DNA of 5,362 nucleotides from Planctomycetaceae bacterium (GTDB taxonomy: Bacteria > Planctomycetota > Planctomycetia > Pirellulales > Thermoguttaceae): the NCBI GenBank assembly GCA_031282385.1, contig JAITDV010000229.1, positions 1-5,362 on the forward strand, in the 5' to 3' direction. A program made the position numbers and the translations under genes. The notes under the pieces were generated by a model, which made no database searches, was not told where the DNA came from, and saw only the letters and a program-made list of their open reading frames with translations. Shown here piece by piece: positions 1 through 5,166 of the stretch (positions are counted from its first letter, which is position 1; each line of letters opens with the position of its first letter).

Positions 1-22
1 AAACACCGCCAGTAATTCCTCC

Positions 23-174
23 GAGACCACCCCTCACCCCTCCGAAGGAGGGGAATAAGACGCGGTCTCCGAAGGAGGCGAATAAGACGACGCCTCCGAA
101 GGATGGTACTAAGACTACGCCTCCTTCGGAGGCGAATAATTCCCCCCTCCTTCGGAGGGGTCAGGGGTGGTCTC
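23..174. repeat. Palindromic array of five evenly spaced hairpins
   Basis: The ends form a 31-bp inverted repeat (23-53 against 144-174) with 30 of 31 positions matching. Between and within these arms lie five short palindromes of the form CTCC-NNN-GGAG at 40-50, 67-77, 94-104 (degenerate), 121-131 and 147-157, so the period is 27, 27, 27 and 26 bp. The first three have GAA in the loop and the last two TTC, which makes the whole block symmetric about position 98-99. The spacers are also direct repeats: GAATAA follows the first, second and fourth palindromes. No protein is suggested by the sequence. It resembles REP/BIME-type or MITE-like intergenic repeats and would fold strongly as RNA. It lies 130 bp past the kinase stop, so it could also limit read-through. 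Its function is unknown. Confidence 0.85.
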
Positions 175-243
175 CTACAGGTTAGAGAAAAGGTCTAATG
201 ATACTGATCTTTAAGAATCGTTGGCTTCGACAACACAGAAACT

Positions 244-298
244 GTGAAAGAGCCGGCTTTGTTCATCTCCTCTGCAATTTATAGTACGAGCAGTTTAC
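244..298 (-). repeat. Dispersed repeat, reverse-oriented fragment (copy C)
   Basis: Read on the minus strand this begins CGTAAACT, then has the core TGCTCGTACTATAAATTGC that is shared exactly with 2690-2708 and 5009-5027. About 15 bases later comes AAAGCCGGCT, matching AAAGCCTGCT and AAAGCCAGCT in the other two copies. It is shorter and more diverged than those copies and lacks their GATA-loop hairpin. Weak similarity (CTATTCA on the minus strand) may continue into the last codons of the kinase gene. Confidence 0.65.
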
Positions 299-305
299 GA
301 AATTC

Positions 306-1835
306 TCACTTATGAATAGCAATTACAATTCTCAAATCGCATACATTTGTTCCTGTTATGCCGGTTTTGATTAAGGTGTTTAATGGTTTAAAAAAATTGT
401 AGGCATCGTTGTGTTTTAGGAATGATTCGGGATCAAATTTCGGGGCTTGCTTGATTCTTTTCGTCAACTCTTTCCACGCAATCGGATCAATCCACGCCCC
501 TGCTGCATCTGTTGGTCCATCTTCGCCATCTGTACTGCCCGAAAGTATTGCCAGAGGAATTGTGCTTTCCGCTCCATATATTCGCAACAACTCACACACC
601 GCTGCAAGAACCAATTGTTGATTCCGACCGCCAACTCCGCGTAATTCCGACGATACCAACTTCACCACAGGCTCGCCGCCATGCACCAAACAATCCGAGC
701 CCGCGTCAAACATATCAACCCCCAAACGAACCAACTCCACTCCAACCTCTTCTGCATTACCCTCCGAAACTCCAGCCGAAAACATCGTTTGACAATAACC
801 ACGGCGCATCGCCTCCATTCCAGCAGCCTCCACCGCTAATACATTATTGCCAATAATAATATTGCGGACAAAACCGCCGTCATTATCAAATATCTTGTCC
901 GGTAAATTACTTGATAAATTGTCCGATAAATTGTCTTTCAATTTATCTGTAAAGTTGTTTTTATAATTGCCGGTCAATTTCGCCGGCAATAAATTTTTTG
1001 CCCTTTCATCAACATAATCAAATACATTTTTTAAACTTTTATTTTGTAACAATAATTCCGGTTTGTCTTGTGTAAATTTGCGCAACACATTCAAAGCGTC
1101 CCGCGCAGTACTATTACTGTCAACCGTTAATCCAGACGCAATCACATCAAGCGGATCGCCAAGCACATCAGATAATATCAAGCTGATCAAACGTTTACCA
1201 TAACAAATCCGTTTCAAGCCGCCGCCTTTGATTCGGCTGATTATTTTTCGTACTGTGTTAAGTTCTTGAATTGTTGCTCCCGCGCCGCTTAAAAATCGCG
1301 TCAACTCAATTTTGTCAAGAAGCGAAATACCAGAAACCGGCGCAGGCAGCAACGCCGAACCTCCGCCTGAAATAAGACAAATACACAAATCAAACCGCGT
1401 AAGAGAATTTAATATTTTGATAATTTCATTTACGCCTTCAACCGCCGTTTCCGTCGGTTCATTCACTCCAACAGGACGCGACGCATGAAGATGTATTTTG
1501 CCAAGTGGTTTCACACAATCATTCGGCACATTGACCCAACCCGAAATCTCAACCTTGTCCGAAATCGGCTCCAATATCCTGTTCAAACTTTCCGCCATCC
1601 CGCCCGAAGCCTTGCCGCCGCCAACTACAATAATTCGATCTATCGCCGAAAAAGAATATTGCTCGCTATCAACTCCACAACCAATTAATAAACTATAATC
1701 ACGCTTGTCAAAATTACGCTCATCTTTCGGCTCAAGCAATACAACATTGTTACAAACCAACTTGTCCGTACAAACGCCATCAACTCCAGCTTGCCAAATC
1801 GCAACCAAATCTTCACGCAATCGTTTATATTCCAT
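306..1835 (-). CDS. Glycerate 2-kinase, DUF4147/MOFRL family
   Basis: A 509-residue cytoplasmic enzyme of the family that phosphorylates D-glycerate with ATP to 2-phosphoglycerate, feeding glycerate or hydroxypyruvate carbon into glycolysis. Family signatures run through the length: VGGGKASGG (71-79) near the N-terminus with the conserved Lys, SGGGSALLPAP (156-166), LNTVRKIISRIKGGG (192-206), SDVLGDP (222-228) and IASGLTVDS (232-240). The C-terminal MOFRL part has HGGEP (385-389), GGRNQQ (402-407), STDGEDGPTDAAGA (434-447), HNDAY (475-479) and TGITGTNVCDL (491-501). Both domains look complete. It is longer than the roughly 420-460 residues usual for the family, largely because of an Asn/Asp/Lys-rich insertion at about 283-320. 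The ATG start suits the N-terminus, but no Shine-Dalgarno sequence precedes it. The gene lies 51 bp behind the methyltransferase on the same strand, so co-transcription is plausible. The names gckA, garK and ttuD are used for different glycerate kinases, so I give no symbol. Confidence 0.93.
   Translation of the reverse strand: MEYKRLREDLVAIWQAGVDGVCTDKLVCNNVVLLEPKDERNFDKRDYSLLIGCGVDSEQYSFSAIDRIIVVGGGKASGGMAESLNRILEPISDKVEISGWVNVPNDCVKPLGKIHLHASRPVGVNEPTETAVEGVNEIIKILNSLTRFDLCICLISGGGSALLPAPVSGISLLDKIELTRFLSGAGATIQELNTVRKIISRIKGGGLKRICYGKRLISLILSDVLGDPLDVIASGLTVDSNSTARDALNVLRKFTQDKPELLLQNKSLKNVFDYVDERAKNLLPAKLTGNYKNNFTDKLKDNLSDNLSSNLPDKIFDNDGGFVRNIIIGNNVLAVEAAGMEAMRRGYCQTMFSAGVSEGNAEEVGVELVRLGVDMFDAGSDCLVHGGEPVVKLVSSELRGVGGRNQQLVLAAVCELLRIYGAESTIPLAILSGSTDGEDGPTDAAGAWIDPIAWKELTKRIKQAPKFDPESFLKHNDAYNFFKPLNTLIKTGITGTNVCDLRIVIAIHK
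882..947 (-). repeat. 12-bp coding minisatellite inside the glycerate kinase
   Basis: Residues 297-318 of the kinase read as tandem tetrapeptides: DKLK, DNLS, DNLS, SNLP, DKIF, DN. At DNA level this is a 12-bp period (GATAAATTGTCC and variants, read on the plus strand) that keeps the reading frame. It sits between the DUF4147 domain and the start of the MOFRL part (VRNIIIGNN), where typical homologues have a short linker. It is probably a surface loop made by replication slippage. Confidence 0.8.
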
Positions 1836-1886
1836 ATTAAATTTTTGAGGTGTTATGTTGGTTGGAGGGCAAAAAATTCTTTACAA

Positions 1887-2600
1887 TTATTTCACCGCGG
1901 CAAGTGCGGCGAAAACGTTATTTTTGTGAATAATATCAATTTGAACAAAACCAATATCGGCGAGAGTAGATATTATAAATTGCAATGTTTCTGGAGTATC
2001 GGAACGATCAATAGATTCGAATATTTGTTTTTGGTAGGATTGATCTTTCAAGTTGTGTAGATATTCGGCGTATCGTTCCTTTTGCAATATTTCAATTGTT
2101 TCATTTTCGTGCCGAATTAAATCTGACATCCAAAATGAACCGTGCGGAATAAGAGAACGATATATTTGCCCAAATACATTTTTCCAATCTTGCCGTGTCC
2201 GTAAATGGTGCAGAGATGCAGCGGCAACAACAATATCAAATTTTGCGTCAGGTAATTTTGCTTTAGCAATATCAGTTTGAATTATTTCTTCAATATTAAA
2301 ATTTTCCGCAAGGAGTCGTTCTTTTGCTTTTTGAAGCATTGGTTGGCTCAAGTCGAGCAGAGTTAATTTTAGTTGCGGCAACTTTCTGGTTATTCGTAAC
2401 GAAAAATTACCGGCTCCGCAACCAATATCAAGTAATCGTTGGGCATCGGGATACATTTTTGCAATAAACGTTTCAAAAATAGACAAAACAAGTTGTGCAT
2501 CTACAGCGCTGGTTTGCCCTGTTTGTTCATTGGAAAACCGTTCCACGTCCATATCAAATTGGCAACGCAATTCATCAATTGATATTTTATAATCACTCAT
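1887..2600 (-). CDS. Class I SAM-dependent methyltransferase
   Basis: A 237-residue Rossmann-fold methyltransferase. Motif I is LLDIGCGAGN (56-65), which binds S-adenosylmethionine. The acidic end of strand 2 is LLDLS (81-85), motif III is QTDI (108-111), and motif IV is FDIVVAAASLHHL (121-133). The N-terminal segment FDMDVERFSNEQTGQ (15-29) looks like a family signature. The C-terminal part (ETLQFIISTLADIGF to the end) resembles the layout of CmoA-like enzymes, but the arginine CmoA uses for carboxy-SAM seems to be Gln at about 192 (SYQKQIF). I therefore do not call it CmoA, and the substrate is unknown. The ATG start is supported by AAAGGA ending 4 bp upstream. There is no signal peptide or membrane segment, so it should be cytoplasmic. 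A weak promoter is possible within the upstream repeat (TTGAGC at 2684-2679 and TACGAT at 2660-2655, 18 bp apart). The stop lies 51 bp before the kinase start. Confidence 0.9.
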   Translation of the reverse strand: MSDYKISIDELRCQFDMDVERFSNEQTGQTSAVDAQLVLSIFETFIAKMYPDAQRLLDIGCGAGNFSLRITRKLPQLKLTLLDLSQPMLQKAKERLLAENFNIEEIIQTDIAKAKLPDAKFDIVVAAASLHHLRTRQDWKNVFGQIYRSLIPHGSFWMSDLIRHENETIEILQKERYAEYLHNLKDQSYQKQIFESIDRSDTPETLQFIISTLADIGFVQIDIIHKNNVFAALAAVK

Positions 2601-2628
2601 AATTTCCTTTCTTCTTAAAAAAATAATT

Positions 2629-2790
2629 TGTATCTATTCAGTCGTGTGTTTCTTATCGTAAACTATTCTGTTACCCAAGCTCAATATACTGCTCGTACTA
2701 TAAATTGCGTAATTCAAGATCGTCAAAGCCTGCTTTCCGATAGGTAAGCAGACGGTAGTAAACGAAATTTAAAGTGTGAACAGTTTAAAT
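2629..2790 (+). repeat. Dispersed intergenic repeat, copy A
   Basis: This aligns over nearly its full length with 4913-5107. The shared blocks, in order, are CTATTCAG, GTGTGTTT, TTATCGT, ATTCTGTTACC, TGCTCGTACTATAAATT, GCTTTCCGATAGGTAAGCAG and GTGTGAACAGTTTA. It lies just upstream of the methyltransferase, so that gene's promoter probably falls in or beside it. The core also occurs in reverse at 274-294 and in part at 5269-5281. I see no conserved reading frame, which points to a DNA or RNA element. Confidence 0.85.
2728..2753 (+). other. Conserved GATA-loop hairpin in repeat copy A
   Basis: The stem is CTGCTT, a T-T mismatch and CC, closed on a GATA tetraloop and followed by GG, T and AAGCAG. 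An outer G-C pair lies beyond a C-A mismatch. The loop and inner stem are identical to the hairpin at 5047-5072, and changes between the copies fall in the outer stem. This suggests, but does not prove, selection for structure. Confidence 0.55.
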
Positions 2791-2831
2791 CCTCGCGGGA
2801 CAATCTCATTTTCAGAACGTCTCTAATATTC

Positions 2832-3004
2832 CAACCCTTATTTGTCAAATTTCCCTTAGCAGCCCAAATTTTCATTCAACACGCCCTTATGCCATTATGT
2901 TTGTTTGATATTGTCGCAATTTCATCATCGAAAAAAATAATGGTATAAGGGCGTGTTGATGTGATCCTGCCTGTTACTAATTGGAATTGGATAAATAAGG
3001 GTTG
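2832..3004. repeat. 173-bp imperfect palindrome
   Basis: Two pairs of arms share one centre near 2918. The outer arms, 2832-2853 and 2983-3004, match at 19 of 22 positions, with a perfect 12-bp block CAACCCTTATTT. The inner arms, 2877-2897 and 2938-2958, match at 20 of 21 positions (CAACACGCCCTTAT and beyond). The stretch between the arms is partly complementary as well, and the apical loop is 40 bases. As RNA or single-stranded DNA it would form one long hairpin. I see no coding potential. Confidence 0.85.
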
Positions 3005-3076
3005 TTTACTTTAATATCGTGTGTTGTTTTTATTCTTTGTGGATTGCAGGTATCACGCGACTGAATAGTTACAACG

Positions 3077-3134
3077 TTTCCATTTTAACTGTGCCGGCGG
3101 AGGCACTATCCTTCTGTGGGACTTGCAATGGAAA
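3077..3134. repeat. Nested hairpin next to the helicase stop
   Basis: An 8-bp outer stem (TTTCCATT at 3077-3084 with AATGGAAA at 3127-3134) encloses a GC-rich inner hairpin, GTGCC-GGCGGA-GGCAC (3091-3106). It directly follows the inverted repeat terminus at 3054-3073 and lies about 55 bp beyond the helicase stop codon. There is no U-run after the inner stem on the minus strand, so it is not a typical intrinsic terminator. Its origin is unknown. Confidence 0.5.
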
Positions 3135-3189
3135 ATTGAACTGATGATACTCATTGACCTTGATCTTTAAAAAGAAAATTCCATAAAAA

Positions 3190-4764
3190 TTATCCAGTTG
3201 TTAGGGTTGCGCTGGTCATTATTACGCTTGGGATTTGTCCGAATAGGTGTTCACGTAGAATTGGTCCAATATTAATTGGTACGGCGTTTATTGAGACTCG
3301 TTGTTTTCCGTGTGAATTTGTTTTGAGTTCTATCCAATAAACAGATTCTTCTTGCAATGATTGCGTTATCCATGAATTGATTTCATCCCGTATTGAAACG
3401 ATTTTGTCCCGTACTGCTCGAAACTCCTGCCGCTCTCCCGGATTATACAACTTATCCACCACCTGCCGCAACTTCTCCACAAGTTTACTCAATCCCTCCG
3501 ACAACAAATTTCTAACTATACCCGCCTCACGTACTCGACCATTGCCGCCCGGACGCTCCAACACCCAATCCGCAAGCTCGCCAAAAAATACCGCCGACCG
3601 ATTCAAACAATCCGTAACTATCTCACGCAACTCACCTATTTCCGTCTCCCGCTCGTTATCTTTTAATTTTTTCTTAACTTGACCGCCGTTCATAAGATCA
3701 ATTTCTGCATCGGAATCAACTTGATTACCCGCCAACAAACCTTTTTGAGTGTATTCATTGTAGAGCCGGTATAAATTGTATTCTACTTGATATTGTGTTA
3801 CAGAAATTCCAATATGATCTGCCGCAACTTGATTAATTGTATGTGCTTCATCAAAAACCACCATATTGTAATTCGGCAAAATTCCGGCACTTTGCATCCG
3901 TAACGCAAGATCACTAAAAAAAAGCGCATGATTGACAACTAATATTTGCGCATTGGCAATTCGTCTCCGCGCCTTATTGTAAAAACATTTTTGGCAAGAT
4001 TTACATTTCTTGCCCGTACAATTGCCGGTCTCACAACATATCTCCGCCCAAATATCCCAATCCGGCTCCGGTATCAAACTTGACTTAGAGCCGTCTTCCG
4101 TACTCACAACCCAATCGCGAATCCGTTCAAATTGACGTTGTTTAACATCTCCGAAAAGCGTACCCAACCTTTGCGACACAGAAAAAAAACGGCGTAAACA
4201 AAGATAATTACTACGCCCCTTAACAAGAACCGCCGTAAACTCAAACGGTAAAACTGAACGAAGAAAAGGAATATCCTTTTCCATAATTTGCTCTTGCAAG
4301 CTAATTGTATGCGTAGAAATTATGACACGCGGAGGTTCTACTTGATGTTGTTGATTTTGGTCGGATTGAATTTGCGGCTCAAGTTGTTCAAACTCAAGAT
4401 CATCATAACTTTCCGGACTATCATACTCAAACGGAATTGCCCAATCCGCATCACGTTCAGACTGCAATTCATTATTCGTAACGAAATTATCAGATGAAGA
4501 ATTATTTATTGTTACGTTATTGGGCAAAGATTTATCCGCAAAAAATTCATTGTTTTGATTTCCGGCGGTTTGCAAAATTGCCGGTATCAAATATGCAAAA
4601 CTCTTGCCCACACCGGTTCCCGCCTCTACCAGAAGATGACGTTTCTCAATAAACGCACGATTGACAGCTTCCGCCATCGCAAGTTGTTCTTCACGTAATT
4701 CATATTTTTCAAGACGTTTCGCTATCGAACCCGTCAAACCAAGAATATCAATCGGCGTCAACAA
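3190..4764 (-). CDS. dinG: DinG/XPD-family DNA helicase, C-terminally truncated
   Basis: Superfamily 2 ATP-dependent 5'-3' DNA helicase with an iron-sulphur domain, related to DinG, XPD and YoaA, which act on damaged or structured DNA. Numbered from the upstream TTG at 4779, it has Walker A AGTGVGKS (53-60), motif Ia STHTISLQEQ (155-164), four cluster cysteines C194, C254, C259 and C265 (the last three spaced 5 and 6, as in E. coli DinG), VVNHALFFSD (281-290), DEAH box VVFDEAH (307-313) and MTSATL (521-526). The reading frame stops three residues after MTSATL. The entire second RecA domain with motifs IV-VI and the arginine finger is missing, about 150-200 residues by family comparison, and no frame downstream supplies it. 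It should be unable to unwind DNA and is probably a decayed gene. I prefer the TTG at 4764, giving 524 residues beginning MLTPIDILG, because GGGAG lies 7 bp upstream. An Asn/Asp/Gln-rich insertion occupies 74-150. Confidence 0.88.
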   Translation of the reverse strand: MLTPIDILGLTGSIAKRLEKYELREEQLAMAEAVNRAFIEKRHLLVEAGTGVGKSFAYLIPAILQTAGNQNNEFFADKSLPNNVTINNSSSDNFVTNNELQSERDADWAIPFEYDSPESYDDLEFEQLEPQIQSDQNQQHQVEPPRVIISTHTISLQEQIMEKDIPFLRSVLPFEFTAVLVKGRSNYLCLRRFFSVSQRLGTLFGDVKQRQFERIRDWVVSTEDGSKSSLIPEPDWDIWAEICCETGNCTGKKCKSCQKCFYNKARRRIANAQILVVNHALFFSDLALRMQSAGILPNYNMVVFDEAHTINQVAADHIGISVTQYQVEYNLYRLYNEYTQKGLLAGNQVDSDAEIDLMNGGQVKKKLKDNERETEIGELREIVTDCLNRSAVFFGELADWVLERPGGNGRVREAGIVRNLLSEGLSKLVEKLRQVVDKLYNPGERQEFRAVRDKIVSIRDEINSWITQSLQEESVYWIELKTNSHGKQRVSINAVPINIGPILREHLFGQIPSVIMTSATLTTG

Positions 4765-4771
4765 TTGACCG

Positions 4772-4776
4772 TCTCC
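4772..4776 (-). promoter_or_regulatory. Ribosome binding site deciding the helicase start
   Basis: GGGAG on the minus strand lies 7 bases before the TTG at 4764 and inside the reading frame of the longer alternative start at 4779. The longer start has only a poor GAGAAG upstream. There is no ATG before residue 35, and an in-frame TGA lies at 4788-4786. A protein starting at 4764 begins MLTPIDILG, which fits the family N-terminus as I remember it. Confidence 0.55.
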
Positions 4777-4786
4777 CAAAACTTCT

Positions 4787-4805
4787 CACAGAGCGTTATT
4801 CTGTG
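4787..4805 (-). other. Short hairpin in the helicase leader
   Basis: CACAGAG (4787-4793) pairs with TTCTGTG (4799-4805) over seven positions, one of them G-U, with a 5-base loop. It ends about 10 bases before the ribosome binding site. It may be incidental. Confidence 0.35.
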
Positions 4806-4836
4806 TTAATATTGTTTACCTCGTTACGGCGTAATT

Positions 4837-4842
4837 ATTATA
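4837..4842 (-). promoter_or_regulatory. Possible -10 box for the helicase gene
   Basis: A perfect TATAAT occurs on the minus strand with TG four bases upstream, close to the extended -10 form. No good -35 box lies 16-18 bp away. Transcription would start near 4830, giving a leader of about 65 bases that contains the short hairpin at 4787-4805. AT-rich DNA makes chance matches common. Confidence 0.35.
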
Positions 4843-4970
4843 ATCACTCCACAATACTACGTCCGCAAAAATATATTTCAGCAATTCAAATATTGGAGAA
4901 AGTTAAAAAATATGTAACTATTCAGCAGTGTGTTTTTTTATCGTCAACAATTCTGTTACCTCAGCCTTAC

Positions 4971-5043
4971 TGCTCGTACTATAAATTACGTGACTCAAAA
5001 ACGTATGCTGCTCGTACTATAAATTGCGTGACTCAAAAACGTA
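4971..5043 (+). repeat. 38-bp tandem duplication of the repeat core
   Basis: Units 4971-5005 and 5009-5043 match at 34 of 35 positions (TGCTCGTACTATAAATT, then GCGTGACTCAAAAACGTA). The difference is A against G at the 18th base. Copy A has a single unit, so the duplication is recent and particular to copy B. Confidence 0.9.
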
Positions 5044-5046
5044 AAA

Positions 5047-5072
5047 GCCAGCTTTCCGATAGGTAAGCAGGC
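5047..5072 (+). other. Conserved GATA-loop hairpin in repeat copy B
   Basis: GCC, an A-A mismatch, GCTT, a T-T mismatch and CC lead to the loop GATA, then GG, T, AAGC, A and GGC close the stem. Compared with copy A, one outer mismatch is repaired (C-G instead of C-A) while another pair is lost (A-A instead of T-A), so the overall fold is kept. Confidence 0.55.
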
Positions 5073-5125
5073 GAAGATAAAGGAAAATTCACGTGTGAAC
5101 AGTTTATAATTGTGTGAGCAGTATA

Positions 5126-5166
5126 GTATCATTTCTATCAAATACAACATTAACCTGAAATGATAC
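5126..5166. repeat. 10-bp inverted repeat
   Basis: GTATCATTTC at 5126-5135 is exactly complementary to GAAATGATAC at 5157-5166, with a 21-base loop. It lies just beyond copy B. It could be an operator or a weak hairpin; no gene in the window begins beside it. Confidence 0.4.

Larger units (their letters stand above)
2629..3073. mobile_element. Putative non-autonomous element with inverted ends
   Basis: The left end at 2629-2648 and the right end at 3054-3073 (read in reverse) match at 18 of 20 positions around TGTAACTATTCAGTCGCGTG. The 445-bp interval contains a dispersed repeat copy and a 173-bp palindrome but no open reading frame of note. The same terminus starts the related repeat at 4913, which shows that this edge is a real boundary. 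I see no target-site duplication and no transposase, so the MITE-like reading is an inference. Two oppositely placed copies of a simple dispersed repeat would also explain it. Confidence 0.4.
4913..5107 (+). repeat. Dispersed intergenic repeat, copy B
   Basis: This is the partner of copy A at 2629-2790, in the same orientation and with the same order of conserved blocks, from TGTAACTATTCAG to GTGTGAACAGTTTA. It is longer because the core is duplicated in tandem. The T/A-rich flank just left of the start (TTAAAAAA) is also shared with copy A. It lies about 150 bp upstream of the helicase start, so in both cases the repeat sits before a minus-strand gene with its TGTAACTATTCAG end nearest that gene. 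Confidence 0.85.

Noticed and set aside
40..157. Regular 27-bp spacing suggesting a CRISPR array
   Set aside because: The spacers are themselves near-identical, the repeated unit is an 11-bp palindrome, and no cas gene is nearby.
40..199. Plus-strand open stretch encoding an Arg-rich repeat peptide
   Set aside because: It follows from the 27-bp period being a multiple of three; there is no start codon at its beginning or ribosome site, and the DNA symmetry explains the sequence.
197..217. Similarity to 3143-3172 (TGATAC then TGATCTTTAA)
   Set aside because: A 6-mer plus a 10-mer with a 10-base gap difference is only weakly beyond chance in AT-rich DNA, and the flanks do not extend the match.
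234..246. CACAG-AAA-CTGTG hairpin as terminator of the kinase gene
   Set aside because: The stem is only 5 bp and no U-run follows it on the minus strand.
409..856. Several plus-strand open frames opposite the glycerate kinase
   Set aside because: They are antisense shadows of a gene with clear conserved motifs along its length. The same holds for those at 1485-1698, 1791-2280, 3377-3682 and 4288-4497.
2679..2708. TATAAA in the repeat core as a plus-strand promoter
   Set aside because: No -35 box lies at a suitable distance upstream and no plus-strand gene follows.
3068..3190. Shifted-frame continuation of the helicase just past its stop
   Set aside because: The shifted frame stays open for about 40 codons and has an FF-x-K pattern, but contains no helicase motif IV-VI and runs into hairpin and repeat sequence.
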